Position numbers and translations under genes: made by a program
Source: HXMU1420-2 sp034670145
GTDB taxonomy: Bacteria > Pseudomonadota > Alphaproteobacteria > Rhodobacterales > Rhodobacteraceae
Assembly: GCA_034670145.1 (NCBI GenBank)
Contig: JAXMOA010000004.1
Coordinates: 124,001 to 188,000 of the forward strand
Direction: 5' to 3'
Length of the DNA stretch: 64,000 nucleotides
The notes under the pieces: generated by a model
Seen by the model: the letters and a program-made list of their open reading frames with translations, nothing else
What the model was told of the DNA's origin: nothing
Databases searched by the model: none
Shown here: piece after piece, positions 50,872 to 58,481 of the stretch
Position numbering within the stretch: position 1 is the first letter of the stretch
Layout of the letters: every line of letters begins with the position of its first letter

Positions 50872-52521
50872 TTATCGCTGTGCGGTTTGCCATTCTGGAT
50901 GCACCCAAGGGCGGTCGTTGGCCCGTGGCAATGGATCCAGGCCCAACAGATGATCCGAGATCTTTTCGCCCACCATGATCGAGGGGGCATTCAGGTTGCC
51001 ATTGGTGATCTGAGGGAAAATCGAACTATCCGCCACCCGCAACGCCTCTACACCAATCACACGGCCCTCTGGGTCGACCACCGCATTTGGGTCGTCCCGT
51101 CGCCCCATGCGGCAGGTCCCGCAGGGATGATAAGCGCTTTCGGCATGTTCCGCGATGAACGCATTCAACGCTTCATCGGACTGCACCTGCGCGCCCGGCT
51201 GGATCTCGTGTTTGACAAATGGCTTGAAGGCGTCTTGTGCAAAAATCTCGCGGGTGAGGCGAATGCAGGTGCGGAAATCCTGCCAGTCCTTTTCGCTGGA
51301 CATATAGTTGAACCGGATCACCGGCGCTTCGGCGGGATCCGCAGATCGCAAGGTCACCGCCCCCCGCGAGGGCGAGCGCATTGGCCCCACGTGCGCCTGA
51401 AAACCATGCCCCTCCGCCGCCGCCTGCCCGTCATAGCGCACGGCCATCGGCAGGAAGTGGTATTGAATGTCAGGATAAGCCACCCCAGCCTGCGACCGAA
51501 TGAACGCAGCGCTTTCGAATTGGTTCGAGGCCCCATGCCCTGTCTTGGTAAACAACCACTGTGCCCCGATGCTGGCTTTGCCAAAGAGGTTCCAGTATTT
51601 GTAAAGCGTGATGGGCTGGCTGGCGGCCATCTGAATGTAAAGCTCCAGATGATCCTGAAGATTGGCCCCAACGCCCGGGCGATCGGCGATCACCTGAATG
51701 CCATGTTTGGCCAGATGCGCGGCTGGGCCAATGCCAGACAACATCAGCAGTTTCGGTGAGTTTATAGATGACGCGGCCAGCACAACCTCGCGCCGGGCCC
51801 GGATTTCTTGTCCGCCTGCCAGCAAAACGCCCACCGCGCGGCCCTCTTCAATCAGCACCCGCTCGACCAGGCCATTGACTAGATCGCAGCCGTCCCGCTT
51901 GAGCGCCGGACGCAAATAGGCATTTGCAGCCGACCAGCGCCGTCCCTTCCAGACGGTCTGTTCCATCGGGCCAAAGCCTTCCTGCTTTTCCCCGTTGTAA
52001 TCGCCCGTGACCTCATAGCCCGCCTGCTGCCCGGCCTGGACAAAGGCCTCAAACAGCGGGTTTTGCCGCTTGCCCCGGGTGACATGCAGCGGGCCATCCG
52101 TGCCACGCCAGGCCGCGTCGCCCCCATGGCCACCATCGTGCCAGTGCTCCATCCGGCGAAAATACGGCAGCACATCCGCATAGGACCATCCGCGCGCGCC
52201 TGCCTCGTCCCAATGGTCATAATCCATCGCGTGCCCGCGCACATACACCATGCCATTGATCGAGGATGACCCGCCGATCACCTTGCCCCTCGGACAGGCC
52301 AATCGGCGCCCGGCCAGATGCGGCTCCGGCTCGGACTGGTATCCCCAGTCATACCGCGCCATGTTCATTGGATAGCTCAGCGCTGCGGGCATCTGGATGA
52401 ACGGGCCGACATCCGTGCCGCCATGTTCAACCACCAGAACCGAAGCCCCCGCCGCGCTCAGCCGATAGGCCATCGCGCAGCCTGCGCTGCCGGCGCCCAC
52501 AATTACAAAATCCGCTTCCAT
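50872..52521 (-). CDS. betA: GMC oxidoreductase, probable choline dehydrogenase
   Basis: This 549-residue FAD enzyme has the N-terminal dinucleotide motif VIVGAGSAGCAMAYRLSAAG (residues 6-25), then GGSSSINGMVYVRGHAMDYDHW, and the C-terminal catalytic YHPCGTCRMG and NGNLNAPSIMVGEKISD. ITLYKYWNLFGKASIGAQWLFTKTGHGASNQFESAAF is close to BetA, which oxidises choline to betaine aldehyde. betB, betI and a transporter are not in the window, so another alcohol substrate is possible. Its ATG abuts the stop of the GST gene (TAGATG). Confidence 0.82.
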   Translation of the reverse strand: MEADFVIVGAGSAGCAMAYRLSAAGASVLVVEHGGTDVGPFIQMPAALSYPMNMARYDWGYQSEPEPHLAGRRLACPRGKVIGGSSSINGMVYVRGHAMDYDHWDEAGARGWSYADVLPYFRRMEHWHDGGHGGDAAWRGTDGPLHVTRGKRQNPLFEAFVQAGQQAGYEVTGDYNGEKQEGFGPMEQTVWKGRRWSAANAYLRPALKRDGCDLVNGLVERVLIEEGRAVGVLLAGGQEIRARREVVLAASSINSPKLLMLSGIGPAAHLAKHGIQVIADRPGVGANLQDHLELYIQMAASQPITLYKYWNLFGKASIGAQWLFTKTGHGASNQFESAAFIRSQAGVAYPDIQYHFLPMAVRYDGQAAAEGHGFQAHVGPMRSPSRGAVTLRSADPAEAPVIRFNYMSSEKDWQDFRTCIRLTREIFAQDAFKPFVKHEIQPGAQVQSDEALNAFIAEHAESAYHPCGTCRMGRRDDPNAVVDPEGRVIGVEALRVADSSIFPQITNGNLNAPSIMVGEKISDHLLGLDPLPRANDRPWVHPEWQTAQR

Positions 52522-53196
52522 CTATTCCCCGCCTTTGACACCAAACGTATCGCGCAAGGTGTCATAGGACACCATGACAGCCGTTTGATAGGCTGGTCGC
52601 TTGGTCAATCTCTCGTAATAGTCAGCCAGACCCGGCAGCGCCCGGCGGGCCAATCCGGCATCCTGGTACCGATACAGCACATGGCCAAACTGGATGTCCG
52701 CCAAACTCAGCTCTGCGCCACACAGAAAGCCACCTTCGTGGACCTGCGCCAAACCGGTTTCCAGGGCGGCCTCGAACGTCTCTGTTGCCCGGGCGATTGC
52801 CACAGGGTCGCGCGCTTGTGCATGGGTGCGTACCGTCCGCCAGAAAACCGGCCCGGTAAAGGCGCCCGCCACCTGATACTTGGCCCATTCGGCCCACATA
52901 TCCACCTGGGCGCGGGCCACGGGATCCTCCGGCCAGAACGCGCCTTGGCCCGCGATGCCGGCCAGATACCGCAGGATTGCGCCCGTCTCAAACAGGGCGC
53001 GACCATCTTCCAGTTCCAGCACGGGAATACGCCCATGTGGGTTCATGCGCCGAAACGAGTCACTGTCCAGGCCACCAAAGACTTCGCCGCAATCCACACG
53101 GTCATAGGCCAGGCCCAATTCATGCATGCCCCAGAGCAGAGCCTGCACATTCGAAGACGTCGCACGCCCATAGACCTTTAGCGCAGGCACCGTCAC
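52522..53196 (-). CDS. glutathione S-transferase family protein
   Basis: This 224-residue protein has an N-terminal thioredoxin-like domain (LKVYGRATSSNVQALLWGMHELGLAYD, then NPHGRIPVLELEDGRALFETGAILRYLA with the glutathione-binding cis-proline and ES/T motif) and a helical C-terminal domain (FLCGAELSLADIQFGHVLYR). A GTG start at 53196 is chosen because GGGGGA lies 8 nt upstream and the domain begins there; no ATG is available close by. It is directly coupled to the GMC oxidoreductase gene. Confidence 0.87.
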   Translation of the reverse strand: MTVPALKVYGRATSSNVQALLWGMHELGLAYDRVDCGEVFGGLDSDSFRRMNPHGRIPVLELEDGRALFETGAILRYLAGIAGQGAFWPEDPVARAQVDMWAEWAKYQVAGAFTGPVFWRTVRTHAQARDPVAIARATETFEAALETGLAQVHEGGFLCGAELSLADIQFGHVLYRYQDAGLARRALPGLADYYERLTKRPAYQTAVMVSYDTLRDTFGVKGGE

Positions 53197-53420
53197 AAAA
53201 CGCGTCCCCCTGATCCCGCAGAGGTCGCGCCTTGGCCTTGTTCCGAACCGACCATCACCTGCCGAGCGGCGAAACATCCAAATCCTGTCAATGAACCGAT
53301 CTCATCAGACCCGAGCAACTTCCATCCCGCCCATTCCGCAAATTCTCTGCTGACACTAAGCGGCAATGCAGGCGTATGACATTCAGAAACCGACAGGTTC
53401 ACACGGTTCCGCGTCCCGAT

Positions 53421-54698
53421 TTACTGCAACCCGGCCACCGATTGCGGGCCTGTCGTGACAGGACGCCGCATCGCAAGCACGCGTCGCGCCTCGTCCCCTT
53501 GTCCGGACCGCAACAACGCCGCCGACAGGGCCATTTCAATCAAGTCCCGTTGCGCCCGGCTGCCGCCAATACGCTCATGCTGAGCCATCACGCCACTGAA
53601 ATGCTGCACCGCCTCGCCAAACGCGCCGCTGACATAGGCCGCAAATCCTCCGGCCAATGCCTGAACAACCGGGGCCGCAGGGCCTTTGGCCTGGCTCAGG
53701 ATGCGTTCCAAAGGGTCGGTCTGGCCTGCCATTGCATGGGCCAGAGCCGCATGCACATCCGCAAAGGCCACGCCGGGTTGTCCAAACCGCTCGGAGGCAT
53801 AGGCACTGACCTGTTGCCAATAGGCCGCCGGCACCTCTATGCCGCGCAATTCGGCCCGCGCCAGCAGGGCGGCGCTATCCGTCATGATGTTGAGTGGCGG
53901 GCTATCGGACTGTCCCGGTTTGACATGCCGGTCCAGCATCGCCCACATGGTGTCCAGATCACCCGTCTCGAGCGCCCAAAGGCCCAGATGCCAGGACAAG
54001 TGACAATGCATCTGCGCCGTACGGTCCAGCCCCCCCTGATATCCGGCCAACAGGTCCAGGCCTTCTGCGGTTTCGCCGCATTCGTACAGCAGATGCGCCT
54101 TTACATGCACGGTATGCGCCGGAGAGGTGCTCATCTCCAGCGCGCGGTCGATATTCACACGGGCGCGCTCCAACTGTCCGACTTCGAGCTGCGCAAAAGC
54201 ATGCATCGACAGGAACCACCAATCGTCTCCGTAATGCGGCGCCAGCGTCGTGGTATAGGCCAGCTGCTCGGCCTCTCGCCCGGGTTGGCCACTAAACCCG
54301 ATCAGGCCGAAAACCCCCATGCAGGTTTGCGCCACCAGAACGTCACGCGGAAATTGTTCGGCATGGGCGCGGATCCGGGGATAGGCCAGCGCGCCCTTGC
54401 CTTCCAGCAACAACCCAAGCGCTTCAATGGCTGACGCTTCTTGCGCCTGCACAGAGCCGGCCAGCGCTTGCGCCCGTTGCAAGGGCGCGGCAATCTCGCC
54501 GCCTTTGCCCAGGCCCTGCTTGGCCCGCGCCAGGGCCAGATGCGCCATGGCAAAGCCCTCATCCGCAGCGATTGCAGCCTCCAGAGCGGCCTCAACCCCC
54601 GCGTCGCCCCCCAACAGCAGATCGACACCGCGCACATAGGCATCCCGTGCCGCATCAGATCCTGTTGAAATCGGGTTTCCGTACCGGTCCTGTCGCAT
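53421..54698 (-). CDS. TTC38-like tetratricopeptide-repeat protein
   Basis: This 425-residue, all-helical protein is built from TPR-like repeats, for example FAMAHLALARAKQGLGKGGEIAAPLQ, DDWWFLSMHAFAQLEVGQLERARVNIDRALE and MHCHLSWHLGLWALETGDLDTMWAMLD. The regular ALE/ARV spacing and the HxxHLxWHxxL segment are typical of the tetratricopeptide-repeat protein 38 family. No catalytic function is known. The ATG at 54698 has AAGGGAG upstream. Confidence 0.82.
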   Translation of the reverse strand: MRQDRYGNPISTGSDAARDAYVRGVDLLLGGDAGVEAALEAAIAADEGFAMAHLALARAKQGLGKGGEIAAPLQRAQALAGSVQAQEASAIEALGLLLEGKGALAYPRIRAHAEQFPRDVLVAQTCMGVFGLIGFSGQPGREAEQLAYTTTLAPHYGDDWWFLSMHAFAQLEVGQLERARVNIDRALEMSTSPAHTVHVKAHLLYECGETAEGLDLLAGYQGGLDRTAQMHCHLSWHLGLWALETGDLDTMWAMLDRHVKPGQSDSPPLNIMTDSAALLARAELRGIEVPAAYWQQVSAYASERFGQPGVAFADVHAALAHAMAGQTDPLERILSQAKGPAAPVVQALAGGFAAYVSGAFGEAVQHFSGVMAQHERIGGSRAQRDLIEMALSAALLRSGQGDEARRVLAMRRPVTTGPQSVAGLQ

Positions 54699-54807
54699 AA
54701 GCTCTCCCTTCTGCACCCCCCATCCAAGGCGGGATCAATCAGAGGCTAGCGCATAGAGGAAAACAGAGCGAACAAAATTACAGGGCCGATAAACGTACCC
54801 AGACAGC

Positions 54808-55392
54808 TCAGCGATGGGTCAGCCCATCGCCCAGCAATTTGCACAAGGTCCGCATCCCGGTTGCGAAATCCTGGGTTGTCGGCGCAGAGATCATCAGCGT
54901 TTTGAGCGCGGCCAGACAGATCTGCGCCACTTCGGTTCCGGGGGCCGGCAGCGTGATCAGCCCCAGTTCGGCCTGCCGCTCTAACCAGTTGCTAAGGATA
55001 TCGGCCAACCGCGCCTCGCCCTCGGCCACCACTTCGGCTGCGCTGGTATGTTTGATATCCAACAATTCCTGCCCGTGCGGGGACCCGACGATCAGGTCAA
55101 CCACATTTCCCAGCTTGGCCCAAAAGGCATGCTCCAAAACCTCGGACACGGGCCCGGAACGCGTCAAAGCCGCTTCGAATTTGGCAACCGATTCCACGTA
55201 AAACTCGGTCGAGAGTGACTGAAAGATATCATCCTTGTTCTTGTAGTGCAGATACAAAGCCGGCCTTGAAATGCCCGCGCCGCGCGCAATGTCATCCATT
55301 GAAGTCTTGCGAAATCCGTAGGTCGAAAACGCCGTCCGGGCGGAGTTCAAAATAGCAAGCTGTCGGGCGTCGGGCGTGTTCTGATCTTTCAT
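54808..55392 (-). CDS. TetR family transcriptional regulator
   Basis: This 194-residue regulator has an N-terminal TetR helix-turn-helix (RQLAILNSARTAFSTYGFRKTSMDDIARGAGISRPALYLHYKNKDDIF) and a ligand-binding C-terminal domain ending LCKLLGDGLTHR. The ATG at 55392 gives MKDQNTPDARQ; an in-frame upstream start lies inside the operator. It is divergent from the molybdoenzyme genes and almost certainly controls them through the dyad at 55420-55445. Confidence 0.92.
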   Translation of the reverse strand: MKDQNTPDARQLAILNSARTAFSTYGFRKTSMDDIARGAGISRPALYLHYKNKDDIFQSLSTEFYVESVAKFEAALTRSGPVSEVLEHAFWAKLGNVVDLIVGSPHGQELLDIKHTSAAEVVAEGEARLADILSNWLERQAELGLITLPAPGTEVAQICLAALKTLMISAPTTQDFATGMRTLCKLLGDGLTHR

Positions 55393-55419
55393 GGGACGAT
55401 CGCTGACAGAAATCCGAAA

Positions 55420-55457
55420 AATTGTCAATTGACGTACTGACAATTTATGCTAATTAT
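55420..55457. promoter_or_regulatory. TetR-type operator and overlapping promoter of the molybdoenzyme operon
   Basis: AATTGTCA (55420-55427) and TGACAATT (55438-55445) form a perfect 8-bp inverted repeat with a 10-bp centre. A plus-strand promoter fits across it: TTGACG (55429-55434), 17-bp spacer, AATTAT (55452-55457). The operator covers the -35, so binding should repress the IorA-like gene, and it also lies in the TetR gene leader. Confidence 0.7.
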
Positions 55458-55497
55458 GTCAAAACGTAGTCAACACTATCTGTGTCAGGAGAGTTCT

Positions 55498-55962
55498 ATG
55501 GCGACCCAACTCAAGATTAACGGTTCCGTTCACCAGATCGATCTGCCGGACGAAGTGCCTTTGCTGTGGGTGCTGCGGGACGAACTGGGAATGACCGGCA
55601 CCAAATTCGGCTGTGGCGTCGCCTCTTGCGGGGCCTGTACCGTACACATCGGCGGCGAAGCTGTGCGCAGCTGCCAGGTCGCCCTAAGCGACGTCTGGGA
55701 TGACGTCACCACCATCGAGGGGATCGGCGAACCGGATGCCATGGCAGTGATTCAGCAGGCCTGGGTCGACAATCAGGTCGCCCAATGCGGCTATTGCCAG
55801 TCCGGCCAGATCATGCAGGCCGCTGCCCTGCTTGCCGAGAACCCGACCCCCTCGGACAGTGACATAGACGAAGCCATGTCGGGCAACCTGTGCCGATGCG
55901 GCACCTACCCGCGTATCCGGGCTGCGATCCACACCGCAGCCGCCAAATTGAGCGAGGTTTAA
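55498..55962 (+). CDS. iorA: (2Fe-2S) small subunit of isoquinoline-oxidoreductase-type molybdoenzyme
   Basis: This 154-residue electron-transfer subunit has a plant-type ferredoxin cluster (C39, C44, C47, C59) and a second helical-domain cluster (C97, C100, C132, C134). This is the two-cluster layout of xanthine-oxidase-family small subunits. AGGAG precedes the ATG at 55498. It lies 4 bp before the large subunit gene; there is no FAD subunit gene, as in IorAB-type enzymes, so electrons probably go to a cytochrome or other acceptor. The gene symbol denotes family, not a proven substrate. Confidence 0.9.
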   Translation: MATQLKINGSVHQIDLPDEVPLLWVLRDELGMTGTKFGCGVASCGACTVHIGGEAVRSCQVALSDVWDDVTTIEGIGEPDAMAVIQQAWVDNQVAQCGYCQSGQIMQAAALLAENPTPSDSDIDEAMSGNLCRCGTYPRIRAAIHTAAAKLSEV

Positions 55963-55966
55963 GACC

Positions 55967-58207
55967 ATGGCCAGTATCGGAAAAATTGCACGTCGGACTT
56001 TCCTGGTTGCCTCGGCCGCCATCGTCGGGGGTGTCGCCTTTGGCGTTTACAAGCTCAATCAGCCGGTCAAGAACCCCCTGAGCCCCGGTCAGGGCGAAGC
56101 GGCGCTGAATCCGTTCATCTTCATTGATCAGGACGGCGTGACCATCATCACCCCAAGGGCTGAAATGGGTCAGGGCACGCAGACCACCCTGGCCGCCCTG
56201 GCTGCCGAAGAACTGGATCTGGACTGGAAAGACGTCCGTGTTCTGCACGGCCCCCCGGCGGCGGCCTATTACAACGGCGCCATGATGGGATCGGCCCTGC
56301 CCTTCAAGGAATACGCCATGAGCGGCTTCCAACATGGGTTGGCGGATCAGTTCGACAAGATCGGCAAACTCTTTGGCCTGCAGCTCACCGGTGGCTCCAC
56401 CGCTATGAAAGACGGCATCAACCGCCTGCGCGAAGCCGGTGCCAGCGCCCGCGAAACCCTGAAACTGGCCGCAGCCCAGCAGTTGGGTGTTGATGCCAGC
56501 ACCCTGCGCACCGAAAGCGGCGCCGTGATCGCGGCGGATGGCACCCGCCTGCCCTATGCCACCCTGGCCGAGGCGGCAGGCCAGATCGACCCGGTCCAGG
56601 CCGACCTGCGAGACCCATCGACCTGGCGTTATATCGGCCAGTCCATGCCACGGCTGGATCAAGTCCCCAAATCCACCGGCACAGCCGAATTTGGCATAGA
56701 TGTGCGCGTTGACGGCCTGAAATTCGCCTCTTTGCGCATCAACCCGAAACTCGGCGGCGCAATGACCCGCTTTGATCCCACCCCAGCCCTGGAAATGCAA
56801 GGCGTCGAAAAGGTGATCGACCTGGGCCGCGGCATTGCCGTGGTCGCCAACAACACCTGGATTGCAATCCAGGCCGCAGAGGCGGTGGATATCGAGTGGG
56901 GGGCCGCGCCCTTCCCTCCCGAACAGGATCAGATCTGGTCAGCAATCGAGGCGTCCTTGGACGACAAACCCAATTCAACCATGCGCGATGACGGCGACGC
57001 TGACGCGGCCATCGATGGCGCCACAACACTTAATGCAGAATACCGCGTTCCGTTCCTGGCCCATGCCGCGATGGAGCCGATGAACGCGACCGCGCTTTAC
57101 ACGGGCGACGCGCTGGACCTGACCTGTGGCAACCAGGCGCCCACGGTGGTGCAATCGCGCGTCGCCGAAGCGGTCGGACTGGAGGCCGAGCAGGTGTCTC
57201 TGACCACAACGTTTCTGGGCGGTGGATTTGGCCGGCGGGTCGAATCCGACTTTGCCGTCTATGCCGCCCTGGTCGCAAAGGAACTGCCGGGCACACCTGT
57301 GCAACTGACCTGGTCACGTGAAGAAGACATGCGCCACGATTTCTATCGCCCGGCCTGTATTGGCCGTTTCAACGGCGCGGTGAAGAATGGCAAGGCCATG
57401 GCCCTCAGCGGTGCCATCGCCGGGCCGTCGGTCAGCAGGAACGCCATGAAACGCCTGGTCGGGATGGATCTTTCGGGCCCGGACAAAGTGCATGTCGAAG
57501 GCGCCTATGACCAACCCTATGCGATCCCGAACTACAAGATCGCAGGCCACCTCACCGATCTGCAGATGCCGCTCGGCTTCTGGCGTTCCGTCGGAGCCAG
57601 CGTCAACGGGTTCCTGCACGAAAGCTTCGTTGACGAAATGGCCCATGCCGCGGGCGCCGATCCGATGGAGTTCCGCCTGGACCTCATGCGCCCTGAACAT
57701 GCGCCCAGCGCAGGCTGCCTGCAAAAGGTCAAAGAGATGTCCGGCTGGACCGGACAAACTCCCGATGGCGTCGGACGCGGTGTCGCCTTTACCTATAGTT
57801 TTGGCACGCCCGTGGCGCAGGTCATCCAGGTGGTGGACGAAGACGGAACCATCCGCATCGACAAGGCCTGGATCGCCGCCGATATGGGCGTGGCGCTGGA
57901 TCCCTCCATCGTAAAGGCGCAAATGTTTGGCGGCCTTATGTACGGCCTTTCCGCCGCCTGTTTTGGCGAAATCACCTTTGCCGATGGCGAAGTCGAGCAG
58001 TGGAATTTCCCGGACTACGATGCGATCCGTATGCATACGGCCCCCCAGGTCGAAGTCGCCGTTCTGGAAACAAACGCGCATATGGGCGGCGCAGGCGAAC
58101 CCGGCACACCGCCCTCCATGCCGGCATTGGCCAATGCCTTGTTTGACCTGACGGGTATCCGGGCACGCGAATTGCCTCTGTCCAAAACCTTTGATCTGCT
58201 GGTCTGA
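55967..58207 (+). CDS. iorB: molybdopterin large subunit, isoquinoline 1-oxidoreductase / aldehyde dehydrogenase type, Tat-exported
   Basis: This 746-residue subunit begins MASIGKIARRTFLVASAAIVGG, a twin-arginine signal, so the folded enzyme is exported or membrane-anchored in the periplasm. The molybdenum domains show PRAEMGQGTQTTLAALAAEEL, TTTFLGGGFGRRVESDF and the C-terminal GGAGEPGTPPSMPALANAL, in which the glutamate of GEP is the catalytic base. The substrate may be an N-heterocycle or an aldehyde; the sequence alone does not decide. A strong hairpin ends the operon. Confidence 0.9.
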   Translation: MASIGKIARRTFLVASAAIVGGVAFGVYKLNQPVKNPLSPGQGEAALNPFIFIDQDGVTIITPRAEMGQGTQTTLAALAAEELDLDWKDVRVLHGPPAAAYYNGAMMGSALPFKEYAMSGFQHGLADQFDKIGKLFGLQLTGGSTAMKDGINRLREAGASARETLKLAAAQQLGVDASTLRTESGAVIAADGTRLPYATLAEAAGQIDPVQADLRDPSTWRYIGQSMPRLDQVPKSTGTAEFGIDVRVDGLKFASLRINPKLGGAMTRFDPTPALEMQGVEKVIDLGRGIAVVANNTWIAIQAAEAVDIEWGAAPFPPEQDQIWSAIEASLDDKPNSTMRDDGDADAAIDGATTLNAEYRVPFLAHAAMEPMNATALYTGDALDLTCGNQAPTVVQSRVAEAVGLEAEQVSLTTTFLGGGFGRRVESDFAVYAALVAKELPGTPVQLTWSREEDMRHDFYRPACIGRFNGAVKNGKAMALSGAIAGPSVSRNAMKRLVGMDLSGPDKVHVEGAYDQPYAIPNYKIAGHLTDLQMPLGFWRSVGASVNGFLHESFVDEMAHAAGADPMEFRLDLMRPEHAPSAGCLQKVKEMSGWTGQTPDGVGRGVAFTYSFGTPVAQVIQVVDEDGTIRIDKAWIAADMGVALDPSIVKAQMFGGLMYGLSAACFGEITFADGEVEQWNFPDYDAIRMHTAPQVEVAVLETNAHMGGAGEPGTPPSMPALANALFDLTGIRARELPLSKTFDLLV

Positions 58208-58266
58208 CAGCGACATCCCATAGGCCCCGGATACATCCAGGCCCTTGGAATACATGGAAAGACCCC

Positions 58267-58294
58267 GGGCCACCCGATTGAATTCGGGTGGCCC
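58267..58294 (+). terminator. hairpin terminator after the molybdoenzyme operon
   Basis: GGGCCACCCGA and TCGGGTGGCCC form a perfect 11-bp stem with a 6-nt loop (TTGAAT), 60 bp beyond the large-subunit stop. The following ATTTGTGTTT is T-rich rather than a pure U-tract, but the stem strength and location make termination likely. Confidence 0.75.
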
Positions 58295-58481
58295 ATTTGT
58301 GTTTGCCCGGAGTTTCCGACCGGCAAGTTGATCGTGCGAATGAGGCAAACTGGCCTCAATTAGAGCGTGCCCACGCCTCAATCTCTCCGCATTCGCGCCA
58401 CTGCACCGTTCTAGCAATGGAAACAATCAAGAATGCGTGGCCGGTTCTGTGAGCCGACACCCCACAACGAGAGTTACGAGT

